Of a stretch of DNA of 39,481 nt, positions 26,489-34,918 are shown one piece after another (position 1 is the stretch's first letter; each line of letters opens with the position of its first letter). The position numbers and the translations under genes were made by a program. Under the pieces are notes generated by a model. The model saw only the letters and a list, made by a program, of their open reading frames with translations. It was not told the origin of the DNA and searched no databases. This DNA is from Thermoanaerobaculia bacterium (lineage in GTDB: Bacteria > Acidobacteriota > Thermoanaerobaculia > Multivoradales > JAHZIX01). The DNA is taken from the NCBI GenBank assembly GCA_027069135.1, contig JALXFE010000491.1:1-39481 (forward strand), given 5' to 3'.

Positions 26489-28534
26489 TTACGCGATGCT
26501 CGAGCTACGACCTGAGAGGTAGTCCTCGAGGTTCGGAATCAGTTGCGTAGTTTCCAGGCTCGAGAGTTCGGCTCCTGGCTCGACCCAGTCGAGGGCTTTG
26601 GACCAGAGATCCTCGCCGGGGCTGTGGGATGCTCCGAGAGCCTCCAATAGGACCCGGGAAAGGTCCGGGAGGATCGGTGCCGCCATGATCGCTAGCGCCT
26701 TCGCTGCCAGCGCCTCGAGGGCGAAAGCGGTGCGCTTTTCCTCGGAACGTGTCTCGACATCGGCCCAAAATCTTTCGCCGACACCGAATCGACGGGCTTC
26801 CCGTACCAATTCCATCATCGCCCGGGTCGCTCTCTGGGGGGAGAAGGTCCGGGCTTGGTAGGCCTGTTCTGCGACCTTCAGAAGCTCCTCGATTCGTCGC
26901 AGAAAGCTGTGATGGTTGTCGATCCAGTCGCCGGTCGCGGGGACCGTGCCGTCGAAGAGCCTGCGGGAGCGCCTTCCCAGATCTCGGAGCCAGGGTAGCC
27001 ATCGGCCTTGGAGCTCTCCCCGAAGAATCTCGTGGAACGCCTCCATGGTGAAATTCGTCTCCTCGAGCTCCGGTGAGCTGTAGGCGAGGAAGAATCGTAC
27101 GGCGTCCCGCGGAGCGCTGCCGAAGAGAGTTTCTCCAAGAATTCGGTGATCCCGGGTGGTCGAGAACTTCGCGCCGTCGAGCAAGTAGAACTCGTTCGTC
27201 ACGAGGGCGTTGGGGAGGCGGATGTCTCGATCGTAAGCCTTGAAGAGCGCTGGGAGAAGCAGGCTGTAGTAGAAGCTATTATCGAAGCCGAAGAATTGCA
27301 CGATCTGGGCGTCGGGAGACTTGAAGTAATGCTCGTAGCCGCCTGTGAGCCCGCGGGAATCGTTGACGTGTTGCGCGTAGGCGAAATATCGCGGCGCCAT
27401 CTCCAGCCAGACGTAGATTCGTTGATCCTCCCAGCCGGAAATGGGAACTTCGATGCCCCAAGTCGTCGGATGGGTGACCGCAACGTCCGGGAGACCTTGG
27501 TCCAGGGCGTCTTCCACGAGGGCCCGGACGTGGGAGGTCATCCCCGCCTGGGCGGCGACGCTCCGTAGGAGTCTTTCATGTCTGGAGAGGGGGAAGACCA
27601 GACGTTTCAGAGGCTCGAAGACCGGTGGTTTGCCGTCGAGAGTACAGATAGGGTCCACCAGGTTCACGCAGTCGTTGATCCAGGCACAGGCTTCACAAGT
27701 ATTACCGACCACCGCTTTCCCGCAGCCGGGGCAACCGCCACGAATATGGGACTCGAAAAGATAGGTGCCGTCGGTGGTGGAGAAGGGGGCCAGCGCTTCC
27801 TTTTCCACCAGCTCCCCATTTTCGTAGAGCCGTGAAAAAAACTCCTGAACCAAGGGTTCGTGGTGGCGGGAGGTCCAAGGGCGGGGATAGGCCGCCAGCT
27901 CGATGCCGGCGGCCTCGAGGCAACGCTCGATGGATCGGTTGAAGCTCTCCGCCGCTTCCTTTCCGGAGATCCCTAGGTCCTTGGCCTGAGTCTCCACGTA
28001 CATACAGTTATCGTCGGAACCGAAGATGAAATCTGCATCGACTCCCTGAAGGCGCAGGAAACGTGCGTAATAGTCTCCGCAGAGATAGGGTCCGGCCAGG
28101 TGACCTAGGTGCAACTCACCGTTGGGTGTGGGCGGCGCCGCGGTGACGAGAACCCGTTTCGGCCTCCCTCGGAGGAGGTCCTCTTTCTCGTGGTTCCACT
28201 GCTTCCGATCTTCCCAATACACGGTGATGAAGTGGAGGTCCTCCGAGGGGGAGAGGTTCTCGAGGACATGTTGGTGGAAGGGTTGGTGGAAGGTGACGTC
28301 CCCGGGAGCGACCTGCCGACGTTCACCGTCGATGGTGATGGATCCCTTTCCCCGCACGAGAAAGAAGGTTTCACATTCCTGATGGGCATGAGATTTTGTC
28401 GATTCTCCCGGTGCGAGGACGGCCCAGGCGGCCCCGAAAGGGGGTTCGACGACCCCTTCCCAGGGATAGAGCATCTGGAGGTCGACATTGTAGGCATGGA
28501 CAAACGTCTTTGGGTCCAATTTTCGAATCAGCAA
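26489..28534 (-). CDS. Cupin-methionyl-tRNA-synthetase-like fusion (putative hydrazine synthetase)
   Basis: About 681 residues. The N-terminal cupin (about 1-110) has HAHQECE (His49, His51, Glu55) and a second block around PGDVTFHQPFHQH, the metal-binding set. From about 125 it is a class I synthetase core like MetRS: HLGH at 142-145 (HIGH motif), a CPGC..CEAC zinc knuckle, KFSTT near 457 in place of KMSKS, and a helical C-terminal domain from about 500. This fusion is the architecture of Spb40 of the s56-p1 pathway, where the synthetase part esterifies an amino acid to an N-hydroxylated lysine and the zinc cupin rearranges the ester to an N-N bond. No tRNA-binding role is expected. The long frame runs upstream through the hydroxylase gene; TTG 28534 has GGGAGGAG eight bases upstream and starts exactly at the cupin. 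It lies 100 bases after the N-hydroxylase gene. Amino-acid substrate unknown. Confidence 0.85.
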   Translation of the reverse strand: MLIRKLDPKTFVHAYNVDLQMLYPWEGVVEPPFGAAWAVLAPGESTKSHAHQECETFFLVRGKGSITIDGERRQVAPGDVTFHQPFHQHVLENLSPSEDLHFITVYWEDRKQWNHEKEDLLRGRPKRVLVTAAPPTPNGELHLGHLAGPYLCGDYYARFLRLQGVDADFIFGSDDNCMYVETQAKDLGISGKEAAESFNRSIERCLEAAGIELAAYPRPWTSRHHEPLVQEFFSRLYENGELVEKEALAPFSTTDGTYLFESHIRGGCPGCGKAVVGNTCEACAWINDCVNLVDPICTLDGKPPVFEPLKRLVFPLSRHERLLRSVAAQAGMTSHVRALVEDALDQGLPDVAVTHPTTWGIEVPISGWEDQRIYVWLEMAPRYFAYAQHVNDSRGLTGGYEHYFKSPDAQIVQFFGFDNSFYYSLLLPALFKAYDRDIRLPNALVTNEFYLLDGAKFSTTRDHRILGETLFGSAPRDAVRFFLAYSSPELEETNFTMEAFHEILRGELQGRWLPWLRDLGRRSRRLFDGTVPATGDWIDNHHSFLRRIEELLKVAEQAYQARTFSPQRATRAMMELVREARRFGVGERFWADVETRSEEKRTAFALEALAAKALAIMAAPILPDLSRVLLEALGASHSPGEDLWSKALDWVEPGAELSSLETTQLIPNLEDYLSGRSSSIA

Positions 28535-28542
28535 CGTTCGAG

Positions 28543-28550
28543 CTCCTCCC
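28543..28550 (-). promoter_or_regulatory. Ribosome binding site deciding the TTG start of the cupin-MetRS gene
   Basis: GGGAGGAG on the minus strand, eight bases before TTG 28534. No ATG lies near the start of the cupin domain, and the upstream part of the open frame overlaps the N-hydroxylase gene. Confidence 0.65.
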
Positions 28551-28634
28551 CCGACACAAGGCCAGAGTCTTCCCTCCGGCAGTGGAACGATTTTCAGGTA
28601 CGCACTTTGGAACTCCGCTTTCTTGCGCAGCCGG

Positions 28635-30002
28635 TCACGGAGCTCCCGAGTGGGCCGGAAAGGCCGCACGAGGCTGGCTCCGGGAATCCGCCAACGGGCT
28701 TTCCAAGGATTGCCAGATATCTTGGGCCCGAATGGGGACCAAGGAGAGCACCGTCTCGCTGATGCCGTGGGTTTTCTCGCAATATCCCTGGAGAAAGATC
28801 TTGGGGCGGAAGGAAGGATGGCGGAGAACCCCGTAGTCCCTCCCCACTTCATATTCGCCTTCGGTGTTGATCTTGAGATGTTCGACCAGCGGCTCGAGAA
28901 TTGGCAAGCGGGTGCTCCGTCGGTAGCCGGTGCAAACGATCACGCCGTCGGCGCTCAGCGTCACAGCACCGCCGCTGAGCCGGTGTTCGAAGGACGCGAC
29001 GGCCCCGCCCCCTTGCCGTCGAGCTTCTTTGAGCACCAGGTAGGGATGGATTCGCGCCCGGTTCTTCCCCCGGACTTTCTCTTCGTAGAGGGCCTTGTAA
29101 ATGCGGCGAATCAGCGGTGCGTCTACGACCGCGTAGTTGACGTCCCGAAAGCTGTCGACGACGGACTTTCGGTGGTCTCCCTCCAAGTTGTAGACGAAGT
29201 CGACCATCTCCGGGAAGAAGATCGAGTTGGTGAAATCACTTTCGTCCACAGGTTTGAAACCGAAGCCCCGAAGGGTGCCGGTGATCTGGGCGTTGGGATA
29301 GCGATGCAGAAGGTTTTCGAAGATTTCGGCGGCGCTCTGCCCTCGGCCGACGATGACGAATCGATAGGGTTGCGAGAGGTCCGGGTAGTGCTCTTCCAAG
29401 GTTTGCAGATAGTCGTTGGAATGGAAGACTTTGCCCTGAGAATCGAGCTCTACACCGTCGGGTACCCATGGGGTTCCACCGGTGGCGACCACCAGATTGC
29501 GTGCCTCGTAGGACTCGCTCTCACCGGTGAGAGCGTCCTCCACATGGGCGGTCACTGTCTCGATCTCACCCGCCGGTGTGACGGCTCCGGGCTCGAGGAG
29601 CAGGACCCTCTTGCCATATCGCAGATGCCTTCCGAGCTGCTCTGCCGCCCAGCCGAGATAATCGTTGAATTCCAGCCGTGAAGGGAAGAGGTCCCGCAAG
29701 TTTAGAAACTCGAAGAGTCTTCCTTTGACCTGGAGATATTTGAGAAACGAAAAACGGCTCTGAGGGTTACGGACCGTTACCAGATCTTTTAGAACCGTGA
29801 TTTGCAGCTGGGAGCCTTCGATCAGCATCCCGGGGTGCCAGGCCGGCTCCGGCCGTGCATCGAGAAAGAGTCGTTCGACCTGCGGTTGCTCCTCTGCGAG
29901 AAGAGCCGCCAAGGCCAGATTGGCCGGACCGCATCCGACGCCCAGGAGATCGAGAACGTGGCCGGTCGAAAAAGCTTCCGGCGCCTCGGAAACAAAACTC
30001 AT
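28635..30002 (-). CDS. L-lysine/L-ornithine N-monooxygenase (PvdA/SidA/IucD family)
   Basis: A 455-residue FAD/NADPH-dependent hydroxylase of terminal amines. Seen: the FAD motif GVGCGPAN (21-28), the substrate-side block ITVLKDLVTVRNPQSRFSFLKYL, the NADPH motif GRGQSAAE (about residue 215), NYAVVDAPLIRRIY, the ATG-like CTGYR, and a C-terminal GYCEKTHGISETVLS. These match PvdA/SidA throughout, and length is normal. The family forms N5-hydroxyornithine or N6-hydroxylysine; which one cannot be read from motifs. ATG 30002 has GGAAGG seven bases upstream and heads a two-gene operon with the cupin-MetRS fusion. That partner points to the hydrazine-forming route, in which Spb38-type enzymes hydroxylate lysine. 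No N-acyl or N-formyl transferase for a hydroxamate is nearby. Confidence 0.93.
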   Translation of the reverse strand: MSFVSEAPEAFSTGHVLDLLGVGCGPANLALAALLAEEQPQVERLFLDARPEPAWHPGMLIEGSQLQITVLKDLVTVRNPQSRFSFLKYLQVKGRLFEFLNLRDLFPSRLEFNDYLGWAAEQLGRHLRYGKRVLLLEPGAVTPAGEIETVTAHVEDALTGESESYEARNLVVATGGTPWVPDGVELDSQGKVFHSNDYLQTLEEHYPDLSQPYRFVIVGRGQSAAEIFENLLHRYPNAQITGTLRGFGFKPVDESDFTNSIFFPEMVDFVYNLEGDHRKSVVDSFRDVNYAVVDAPLIRRIYKALYEEKVRGKNRARIHPYLVLKEARRQGGGAVASFEHRLSGGAVTLSADGVIVCTGYRRSTRLPILEPLVEHLKINTEGEYEVGRDYGVLRHPSFRPKIFLQGYCEKTHGISETVLSLVPIRAQDIWQSLESPLADSRSQPRAAFPAHSGAP

Positions 30003-30053
30003 GACATACCCTTCCAATCAGAATTCAGTGACTGTTGGAAGTGGACCTTATAG

Positions 30054-30066
30054 CAATCGACGATTG
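30054..30066. promoter_or_regulatory. Inverted repeat upstream of N-hydroxylase operon
   Basis: CAATCG-A-CGATTG, a perfect 13-bp inverted repeat, lies about 50 bases upstream of the N-hydroxylase ATG, in a locally AT-rich stretch with a TATAAG hexamer next to it on the minus strand. It is placed like an operator. It does not resemble a Fur box. Regulator unknown. Confidence 0.35.
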
Positions 30067-30147
30067 GACAATACTACATAGAATGGGTAAGGAGCAACCA
30101 GGGCGACCGCCCCGGGAGGAGCGATGCCGGTTGCGGAAATTGTTGGC

Positions 30148-30706
30148 CTATGGGCAGGCCTGGAAGGCGGCGGTATCCTGAATTGGCTGAAACGGAGACC
30201 GGAGGGGAGCGCGGTAAGCTCTGACCTGGGAGTTGGCCGTGTCGGTGACGGTGATGTTCGCCTGGACGTTGGTGAGGCCGCTGGCGAAGACCCGAGAGTG
30301 GTCGTGGTTGGTGCAGCAGTTCAAGACCTTGATCGCCATTTCGATGCTGGCCGAGTTGAAAGACCAGAAGTAGCCGGTGCCGCCGGTGAGGGAGATCGTT
30401 TCACCAGATCAACTTGTAGCGTTCATCACGAATTCCCCGCTTTTCATCGGCATTCGGCCCAAGGCCGTTGGGCCCGAATTGCTCGAAGTAGACGAAGTGT
30501 CGGATAGATTGGGTGGCCGCCAGGACTTTCGCCAGGATCGTTTCATCAAAGGGTCATTCGGCATTGGCGGCGGTGCCGCTGCCGGTGCGAAAGCCGTGGC
30601 GCCCGGTGAGCGTGGCTGCCCGGGTGGGGGAGCAGACCGGGTCGGTGTAGGCGTTAAGGGCCATCGCGACGGCGAGGCTCAAGAGAAACGAAGAGAGATT
30701 CTTCAT
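30148..30706 (-). pseudogene. Decayed secreted sulfatase
   Basis: Reading leftward from ATG 30706, a signal-peptide-like start (MKNLSSFLLSLAVAMA) runs straight into YTDPVCSPTRAATLTGR, the C-x-P-x-R formylglycine signature of type I sulfatases. An in-frame TGA follows, then PFDETILAKVL, then a sulfatase C-terminal-like stretch with GIRDERYKLIW, another stop, and, in another frame, a domain containing GGTGYFWSFNSASIEM and ending PIQDTAAFQACP. That last domain is common in secreted proteins of this bacterial group. An intact enzyme would be roughly 450 residues or more, so there are large deletions plus at least two stops and a frame change. Open frames on the plus strand here are shadows. Confidence 0.7.
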
Positions 30707-30890
30707 GTTGTGCCTGGTAATCCTTCTTGGTCCTCGAGCTGGCACTTCGCCGTGTGGCGTCGGGGAGAAAGCCCCTCGGGGGAATCATTCCTGACCCTTA
30801 CCGGGGGGATTTCGGCTCGGTTAAAGGATTGGCGATTCTACCAGGGAGCCCTTTCCCGGACGGACGGAACGCAGCCGGGAGGGGAAGGCC

Positions 30891-32753
30891 TCACGGTGCA
30901 AAACCCTCGCGGTCGAAGAGGCCGGGGAGTTCGTCGAAGCCGAGGCGGGCTCCTGCGAGGCGGTAGTAGCGGACATCACCGCTCGAGAGTTGCCGGATCC
31001 AGATTTCGACGGTGGAGGTGGAGAACTTGACCAGGGTGGGCCACAGGCGGCCGTTGGGCTTGGGGCCGACGACCCGCACGAAGACTTCGGCGCGGCCCGG
31101 TACGGCGCCGGAAAAGCAGAGGGTCTCGGAGATGCAATCGGGTTCGAGGACCCCGGCTCGGGAAAAGCCGTCGGCGCTGATCCGCACCTGGACTTCGAAG
31201 CCGGGGAGGGCCGGTCCGGAACGCCAGGGCCCCACGGGGGGTAGCGGGTCGAGGTCGGGCAGATCGAGCCTCCAGAGCTCGTCACCGAAGGCCCCATCTT
31301 CGGCGCCGAGGAGAAGGGAATCACCGAGAGGGAGGACGGCGAGGGATCGTCCCGGGAAACTCGTGATCGCTGCCGTACCCTCCGGGGTGAGGTCCGTCAC
31401 CCACAACGACCGTGGGCTATTGGGGCCGTCCAATGCCGTGAAGAGGACAAGCCCGGGAAGGTCGAAGAGGCCGAATTCCGGTCTCGTGGAGCAGGGGCCG
31501 GGGCAGATATCGCCCAAGGCCACCGTCCCCGCCGGGGTGCCGTCAGAGATGATGGGCTCGAAGCCGGTCTCGGGATCCCGGGCGGAGGTCAGGAAGAGAC
31601 GATCTCCGGCTACCACCGTCGGCTGAATACTCAACAAGCCGTCGCAAGATCCCGGGCACAGCTCGACGGCTACCTGAGTTCCGGCGGGGGTGCCATCGGT
31701 GCGCCAGAGTTCGAAACCCGTCGTACCGTCGTCCGCTACAAAGTAGGCCCAGGGGCCGAACCGGGTCGGCGTCGAGGCGAAGAAGGTGGGGAGGTCCATC
31801 AACTTCTTCGCCGTATCGGGAGTGCCGTCGGTGACCCACAGCGATGAGGGGATTTCGAGGTTGTCGATCCGCCATCCGACTCGGCCTGCACCCAGGTCTC
31901 CGAAGAGCTCGACTTCCGTTCCGAAGGTCTCGATATCTCTGAAACCGAAGTCCTGGAGGCGGGTAGTACCGGCTGCCGTGCCGTCGCTGCGGTAGAGAAT
32001 CAGTCGATTGTTGCCCTCGACCCCGAGGAGATAGAGAGAGGATCCTGCCGCCCAGACTCGGCGGAAGCCCCGCTCTACGAGCACCGTTCCCGCGGATGTG
32101 CCGTCGGTTCTCCAGAGGCCAAACCCCACCGCGTCCGGCGCCGGGCCGATGAAGTAGTCCCGGCCTCGAAAATGTACGAAGGGGCTCGTCGAGGCAGCGT
32201 CCGGCCCCGGGGCGAGATCCTTGAGCAGATGGGTGCCGGCAGCGGTGCCGTCGCTGACCCAGGGCTCGGCGTCGGGGGGACTGTCGGTCTCGTTAGCGGT
32301 GAAGTAGAAGAGACCCCGATCCGCGTCGAAGCCCCGGGGAGCGATCACTTCGAGGTTTCTCGCCAGCTCCAGCGTCCCGGCAGGGGTTCCGTCGGTACTC
32401 CACAGGGAGAGCCGGTCCTCATCGTCCCGCATCTGGAGCCAATGGATCTCACCGGGAGTGGTCAGGATCCGATCGAGCCGGAGCCCCTCCGGTTGGATCG
32501 AGAGAGTTCCTCCCGCCGTGCCGTCGGTGGTCCACAGCACCCTCGGAGTGATCGGGTCGGCGGGATCCCCGGTGGTGAAGATGGCCCCCGTCTTGGTGCG
32601 GGCAAATTCCCTCGGGCTCGAGCTCTGCGGGCCGGGGGCGATATCCGACACCAGCGTCGGCTCCCCGAAGAGATCCGCGATCTGGGCCTGCGCAAGAGTA
32701 GGGGATATGGAGGCGAGAAGCAGCAAGCCGGCCGAGATGCGAAGGCGTTTCAT
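30891..32753 (-). CDS. Secreted ELWxxDGT-repeat protein
   Basis: A 620-residue exported protein. A signal peptide (about 1-24, ISAGLLLLASISPTLAQAQ) is followed by about ten repeats of the ELWxxDGTxxGT type (LWTTDGTAGGT, LWSTDGTPAGT, ELWRTDGTPAGT and similar) to about residue 500. A C-terminal domain of roughly 100 residues (VRVVGPKPNGRLWPTLVKF, then DELPGLFDREGF) is one I associate with Thermoanaerobaculia-type secreted proteins. ATG 32753 has GGAGGG five or six bases upstream; the open frame extends further without a signal peptide. The repeats probably form a beta-propeller; no enzymatic residues are evident and the role is unknown. It is separated from the peptide locus by the sulfatase remnant and is probably not part of it. 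Confidence 0.8.
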   Translation of the reverse strand: MKRLRISAGLLLLASISPTLAQAQIADLFGEPTLVSDIAPGPQSSSPREFARTKTGAIFTTGDPADPITPRVLWTTDGTAGGTLSIQPEGLRLDRILTTPGEIHWLQMRDDEDRLSLWSTDGTPAGTLELARNLEVIAPRGFDADRGLFYFTANETDSPPDAEPWVSDGTAAGTHLLKDLAPGPDAASTSPFVHFRGRDYFIGPAPDAVGFGLWRTDGTSAGTVLVERGFRRVWAAGSSLYLLGVEGNNRLILYRSDGTAAGTTRLQDFGFRDIETFGTEVELFGDLGAGRVGWRIDNLEIPSSLWVTDGTPDTAKKLMDLPTFFASTPTRFGPWAYFVADDGTTGFELWRTDGTPAGTQVAVELCPGSCDGLLSIQPTVVAGDRLFLTSARDPETGFEPIISDGTPAGTVALGDICPGPCSTRPEFGLFDLPGLVLFTALDGPNSPRSLWVTDLTPEGTAAITSFPGRSLAVLPLGDSLLLGAEDGAFGDELWRLDLPDLDPLPPVGPWRSGPALPGFEVQVRISADGFSRAGVLEPDCISETLCFSGAVPGRAEVFVRVVGPKPNGRLWPTLVKFSTSTVEIWIRQLSSGDVRYYRLAGARLGFDELPGLFDREGFAP

Positions 32754-33044
32754 GGGATCCCTCCTTGTAGAAAACCGAAGAAATAGATGAGCTCCCGGGC
32801 GAGCTCCTCTCATCGCTTCTAGTAACGCGAAGTTCTCAGCCGGAGCGGCTCAGGGATTTCCCGACGACCTAAGCCTTCTTCGATCTGGCTTTCCAGGCTC
32901 AAAGCTGAGAATTTCAAGGCTCATGCTGTAATCACATTTCCTACGGCTCAACCGCGCGGGCCGTCCAAGGGTGTGGAGCCCGACCGCTGCTCCCGCCTCC
33001 CTCTTTGCTTGCCCCCCTCGCCTTCACACCCTATGATCCCGGCC

Positions 33045-34286
33045 ATGAAGGCAGCATTCTTGGCCGTGGGCAGTGAGCTCCTGGGCGTCGACCGGCTGGA
33101 CACCAACTCCCTCGCAGCGACGGCATTGCTCGAGCGCTACGGAGTGGAGCTGAAGTACAAGGCGGTGGCGGGGGATTCGGTGGCAGATATCGAGCGAGAG
33201 CTTCTCGGGATGGTCTCTTGTTGTGACGTCGTCTTGGTCAGCGGCGGGCTGGGGCCGACGGCGGATGACGTGACCCGGGAAGCCGTAGCCGCGGCCTTCG
33301 ATCGAGAGACCCGTGAAGACGCCGCTGTGGTCGCGAACATCCGAGAGATGTTCCACCGCATGGGTTGGGTGATGCCGGAGGTGAACCGGCGCCAAGCCAT
33401 GGTCATCGAGGGGGCGCAGCTGATTCCCAACCCGCAGGGGACCGCTCCGGGGCAGCTCCTTCGAGCAGACGGGGCCGCGGTTTTCCTCCTGCCCGGTGTG
33501 CCGAGAGAATTGAAGGCCATGCTGCGGGAGTTCGTCGAGCCCTGGCTGCAATCGAATACCTGTGGCCAGGTGCGGGAGACGCAGGTTCTAAAGGTCGCTG
33601 GCGTTCCCGAGTCCGAGCTCGAGGAGCGCATCACTGCGGCCTACGAGGAGTTCGGCCGAGAAAACGTGACCGTTCTGGCCAAACCCGGCGACATCACCCT
33701 TCGCTTCACGGCCACCGGCGAGGCCGACACCCGGCAGCCACGCCTCGCGGCCATGGCGAGACGGCTGCGAGAGTTGGTGGGAGAGGCCGTCTACAGTGAT
33801 CGGGACGAAGCTCTGGAGGCCGCCGTCGGCCGAGAGCTCATCGAGCACGGAGCCTCTGTCGCCACGGCGGAATCCTGTACCGGTGGATTGGTGGCCGAGC
33901 GGCTCACCCGCGTCGCCGGTAGCAGCGCCTTTTTCGAGGGTGCCTTGGTGGTCTACTCCAATCGCCTGAAGACCGCCCTGGCGGGAGTTCCGGAGGCCCT
34001 CCTGGTAGCTCATGGGGCGGTCAGCGAGGAGACCGCTGAGGCCCTGGCCCGAGGGGCTCGCGAGGGCCTGGGGACCGACTATGGAATCGGGGTCACCGGC
34101 ATCGCCGGCCCCGGCGGCGGTAGCGAGGAAAAACCCGTAGGTACGGTCCATATCGCCGTCGCGGGCCCACGGGGGGGGAAGAGCCGGAAGTTTCGTTTTC
34201 CCGGCGACCGGGAGCTGGTCCGGTGGCAATCGAGTCAGGCAGCCCTCGAGATGCTCCGGCGGCAACTGCTGCAAGGACACGAATGA
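33045..34286 (+). CDS. cinA: CinA-like protein: nucleotide pyrophosphatase and NMN amidohydrolase
   Basis: A 413-residue two-domain protein. The N-terminal molybdopterin-binding-like COG1058 domain (about 1-170, SGGLGPTADDVTRE near 67-80) hydrolyses ADP-ribose-like substrates in characterised members. The C-terminal PncC domain (about 250-410, VATAESCTGG with the active-site Ser, then GVTGIAGPGGG) deamidates NMN in pyridine-nucleotide recycling. ATG 33045 starts at MKAAFLAVGSELL, the family start; ATG 33033 is in frame four codons earlier, and neither has a clear ribosome site. The stop overlaps the plsY ATG (ATGA), giving a coupled housekeeping run. Confidence 0.93.
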   Translation: MKAAFLAVGSELLGVDRLDTNSLAATALLERYGVELKYKAVAGDSVADIERELLGMVSCCDVVLVSGGLGPTADDVTREAVAAAFDRETREDAAVVANIREMFHRMGWVMPEVNRRQAMVIEGAQLIPNPQGTAPGQLLRADGAAVFLLPGVPRELKAMLREFVEPWLQSNTCGQVRETQVLKVAGVPESELEERITAAYEEFGRENVTVLAKPGDITLRFTATGEADTRQPRLAAMARRLRELVGEAVYSDRDEALEAAVGRELIEHGASVATAESCTGGLVAERLTRVAGSSAFFEGALVVYSNRLKTALAGVPEALLVAHGAVSEETAEALARGAREGLGTDYGIGVTGIAGPGGGSEEKPVGTVHIAVAGPRGGKSRKFRFPGDRELVRWQSSQAALEMLRRQLLQGHE

Positions 34287-34918
34287 TCCAAGGTAAGGAC
34301 CTGGCGCTGATCCTGGGAAGCTATCTTCTGGGAGCGATCCCTTTCAGCTACCTTATCGTCCGGTGGCGGTTGGGGGAGGATGTTCGACGCCTGGGAAGCG
34401 GCAATGCAGGGGCGACCAACGTGCTTCGGACCACCGGCGTGATGTCCGGAGTCTCCACCCTGGTCCTGGATGTCTTCAAGGGAGCCCTGGCGGTAGGCAT
34501 CGCGGATCTTCGGGGGGCACCCTCAGCGGTCGTTGCGATCTGCGGCCTGGCGGCGGTCTTCGGCCATATTTTCCCCGTGTATCTGAAGTTCCGGGGTGGA
34601 AAAGGCGTGGCGACGGCGGCCGGGGCTCTAGGCCTTCTCTCTCCCTTCCCGACCCTCGTCGCCGTCGGGGTTTTCATCGTTGTGGTGGCGCCGACCCGAT
34701 TCGTGGCTTTAGCCTCCGTGAGCGCGGCGGTGAGCTATCCGTTGACTCTCACGGGAGCTTCGGCCGCGGGCTGGATCTTGTCGGATCGTTGGCTCCTCGG
34801 TTGCACGACGGCCATCGCGATCCTCATCGTCTTTAAACATCGTGACAATTTGCGCCGCTTGCGGGAGGGGACCGAACCCCGCCTGGAGAAGGGCGTGATC
34901 GAGAAAGGGGCACCATGA
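34283..34918 (+). CDS. plsY: Acyl-phosphate:glycerol-3-phosphate acyltransferase PlsY
   Basis: A 211-residue inner-membrane enzyme with about five hydrophobic segments. It transfers an acyl group from acyl-phosphate to glycerol-3-phosphate, the first step of phospholipid synthesis. Motifs seen are GSGNAGATNVLRT (about 36-48), KFRGGKGVATA (about 98-108) and HRDNLRRL near the C-terminus. Its ATG overlaps the cinA stop, and its stop overlaps the gpsA ATG, so the three are translated in one coupled operon. Pairing with gpsA, which makes its substrate, is common in bacteria. Confidence 0.95.
   Translation: MIQGKDLALILGSYLLGAIPFSYLIVRWRLGEDVRRLGSGNAGATNVLRTTGVMSGVSTLVLDVFKGALAVGIADLRGAPSAVVAICGLAAVFGHIFPVYLKFRGGKGVATAAGALGLLSPFPTLVAVGVFIVVVAPTRFVALASVSAAVSYPLTLTGASAAGWILSDRWLLGCTTAIAILIVFKHRDNLRRLREGTEPRLEKGVIEKGAP

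Noticed and set aside
26489-28534. Housekeeping methionyl-tRNA synthetase
   Set aside because: It has an N-terminal cupin, a degenerate KMSKS loop and an operon link to an N-hydroxylase, all unlike MetG.
28535-28852. Upstream extension of the cupin-MetRS open frame
   Set aside because: It overlaps the N-hydroxylase gene for over 200 bases, shows low-complexity shadow sequence, and the well-placed ribosome site supports TTG 28534.
28635-30002. Reading the N-hydroxylase plus NRPS as a standard hydroxamate siderophore cluster
   Set aside because: No acyl- or formyl-transferase, receptor, reductase or Fur box is visible, and the operon partner is a cupin-MetRS fusion known from N-N bond formation. 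It remains a possible alternative.
30124-30507. Plus-strand open frame of 127 codons
   Set aside because: The minus strand carries recognisable sulfatase remnant and C-terminal domain sequence; the plus frame shows no family features.
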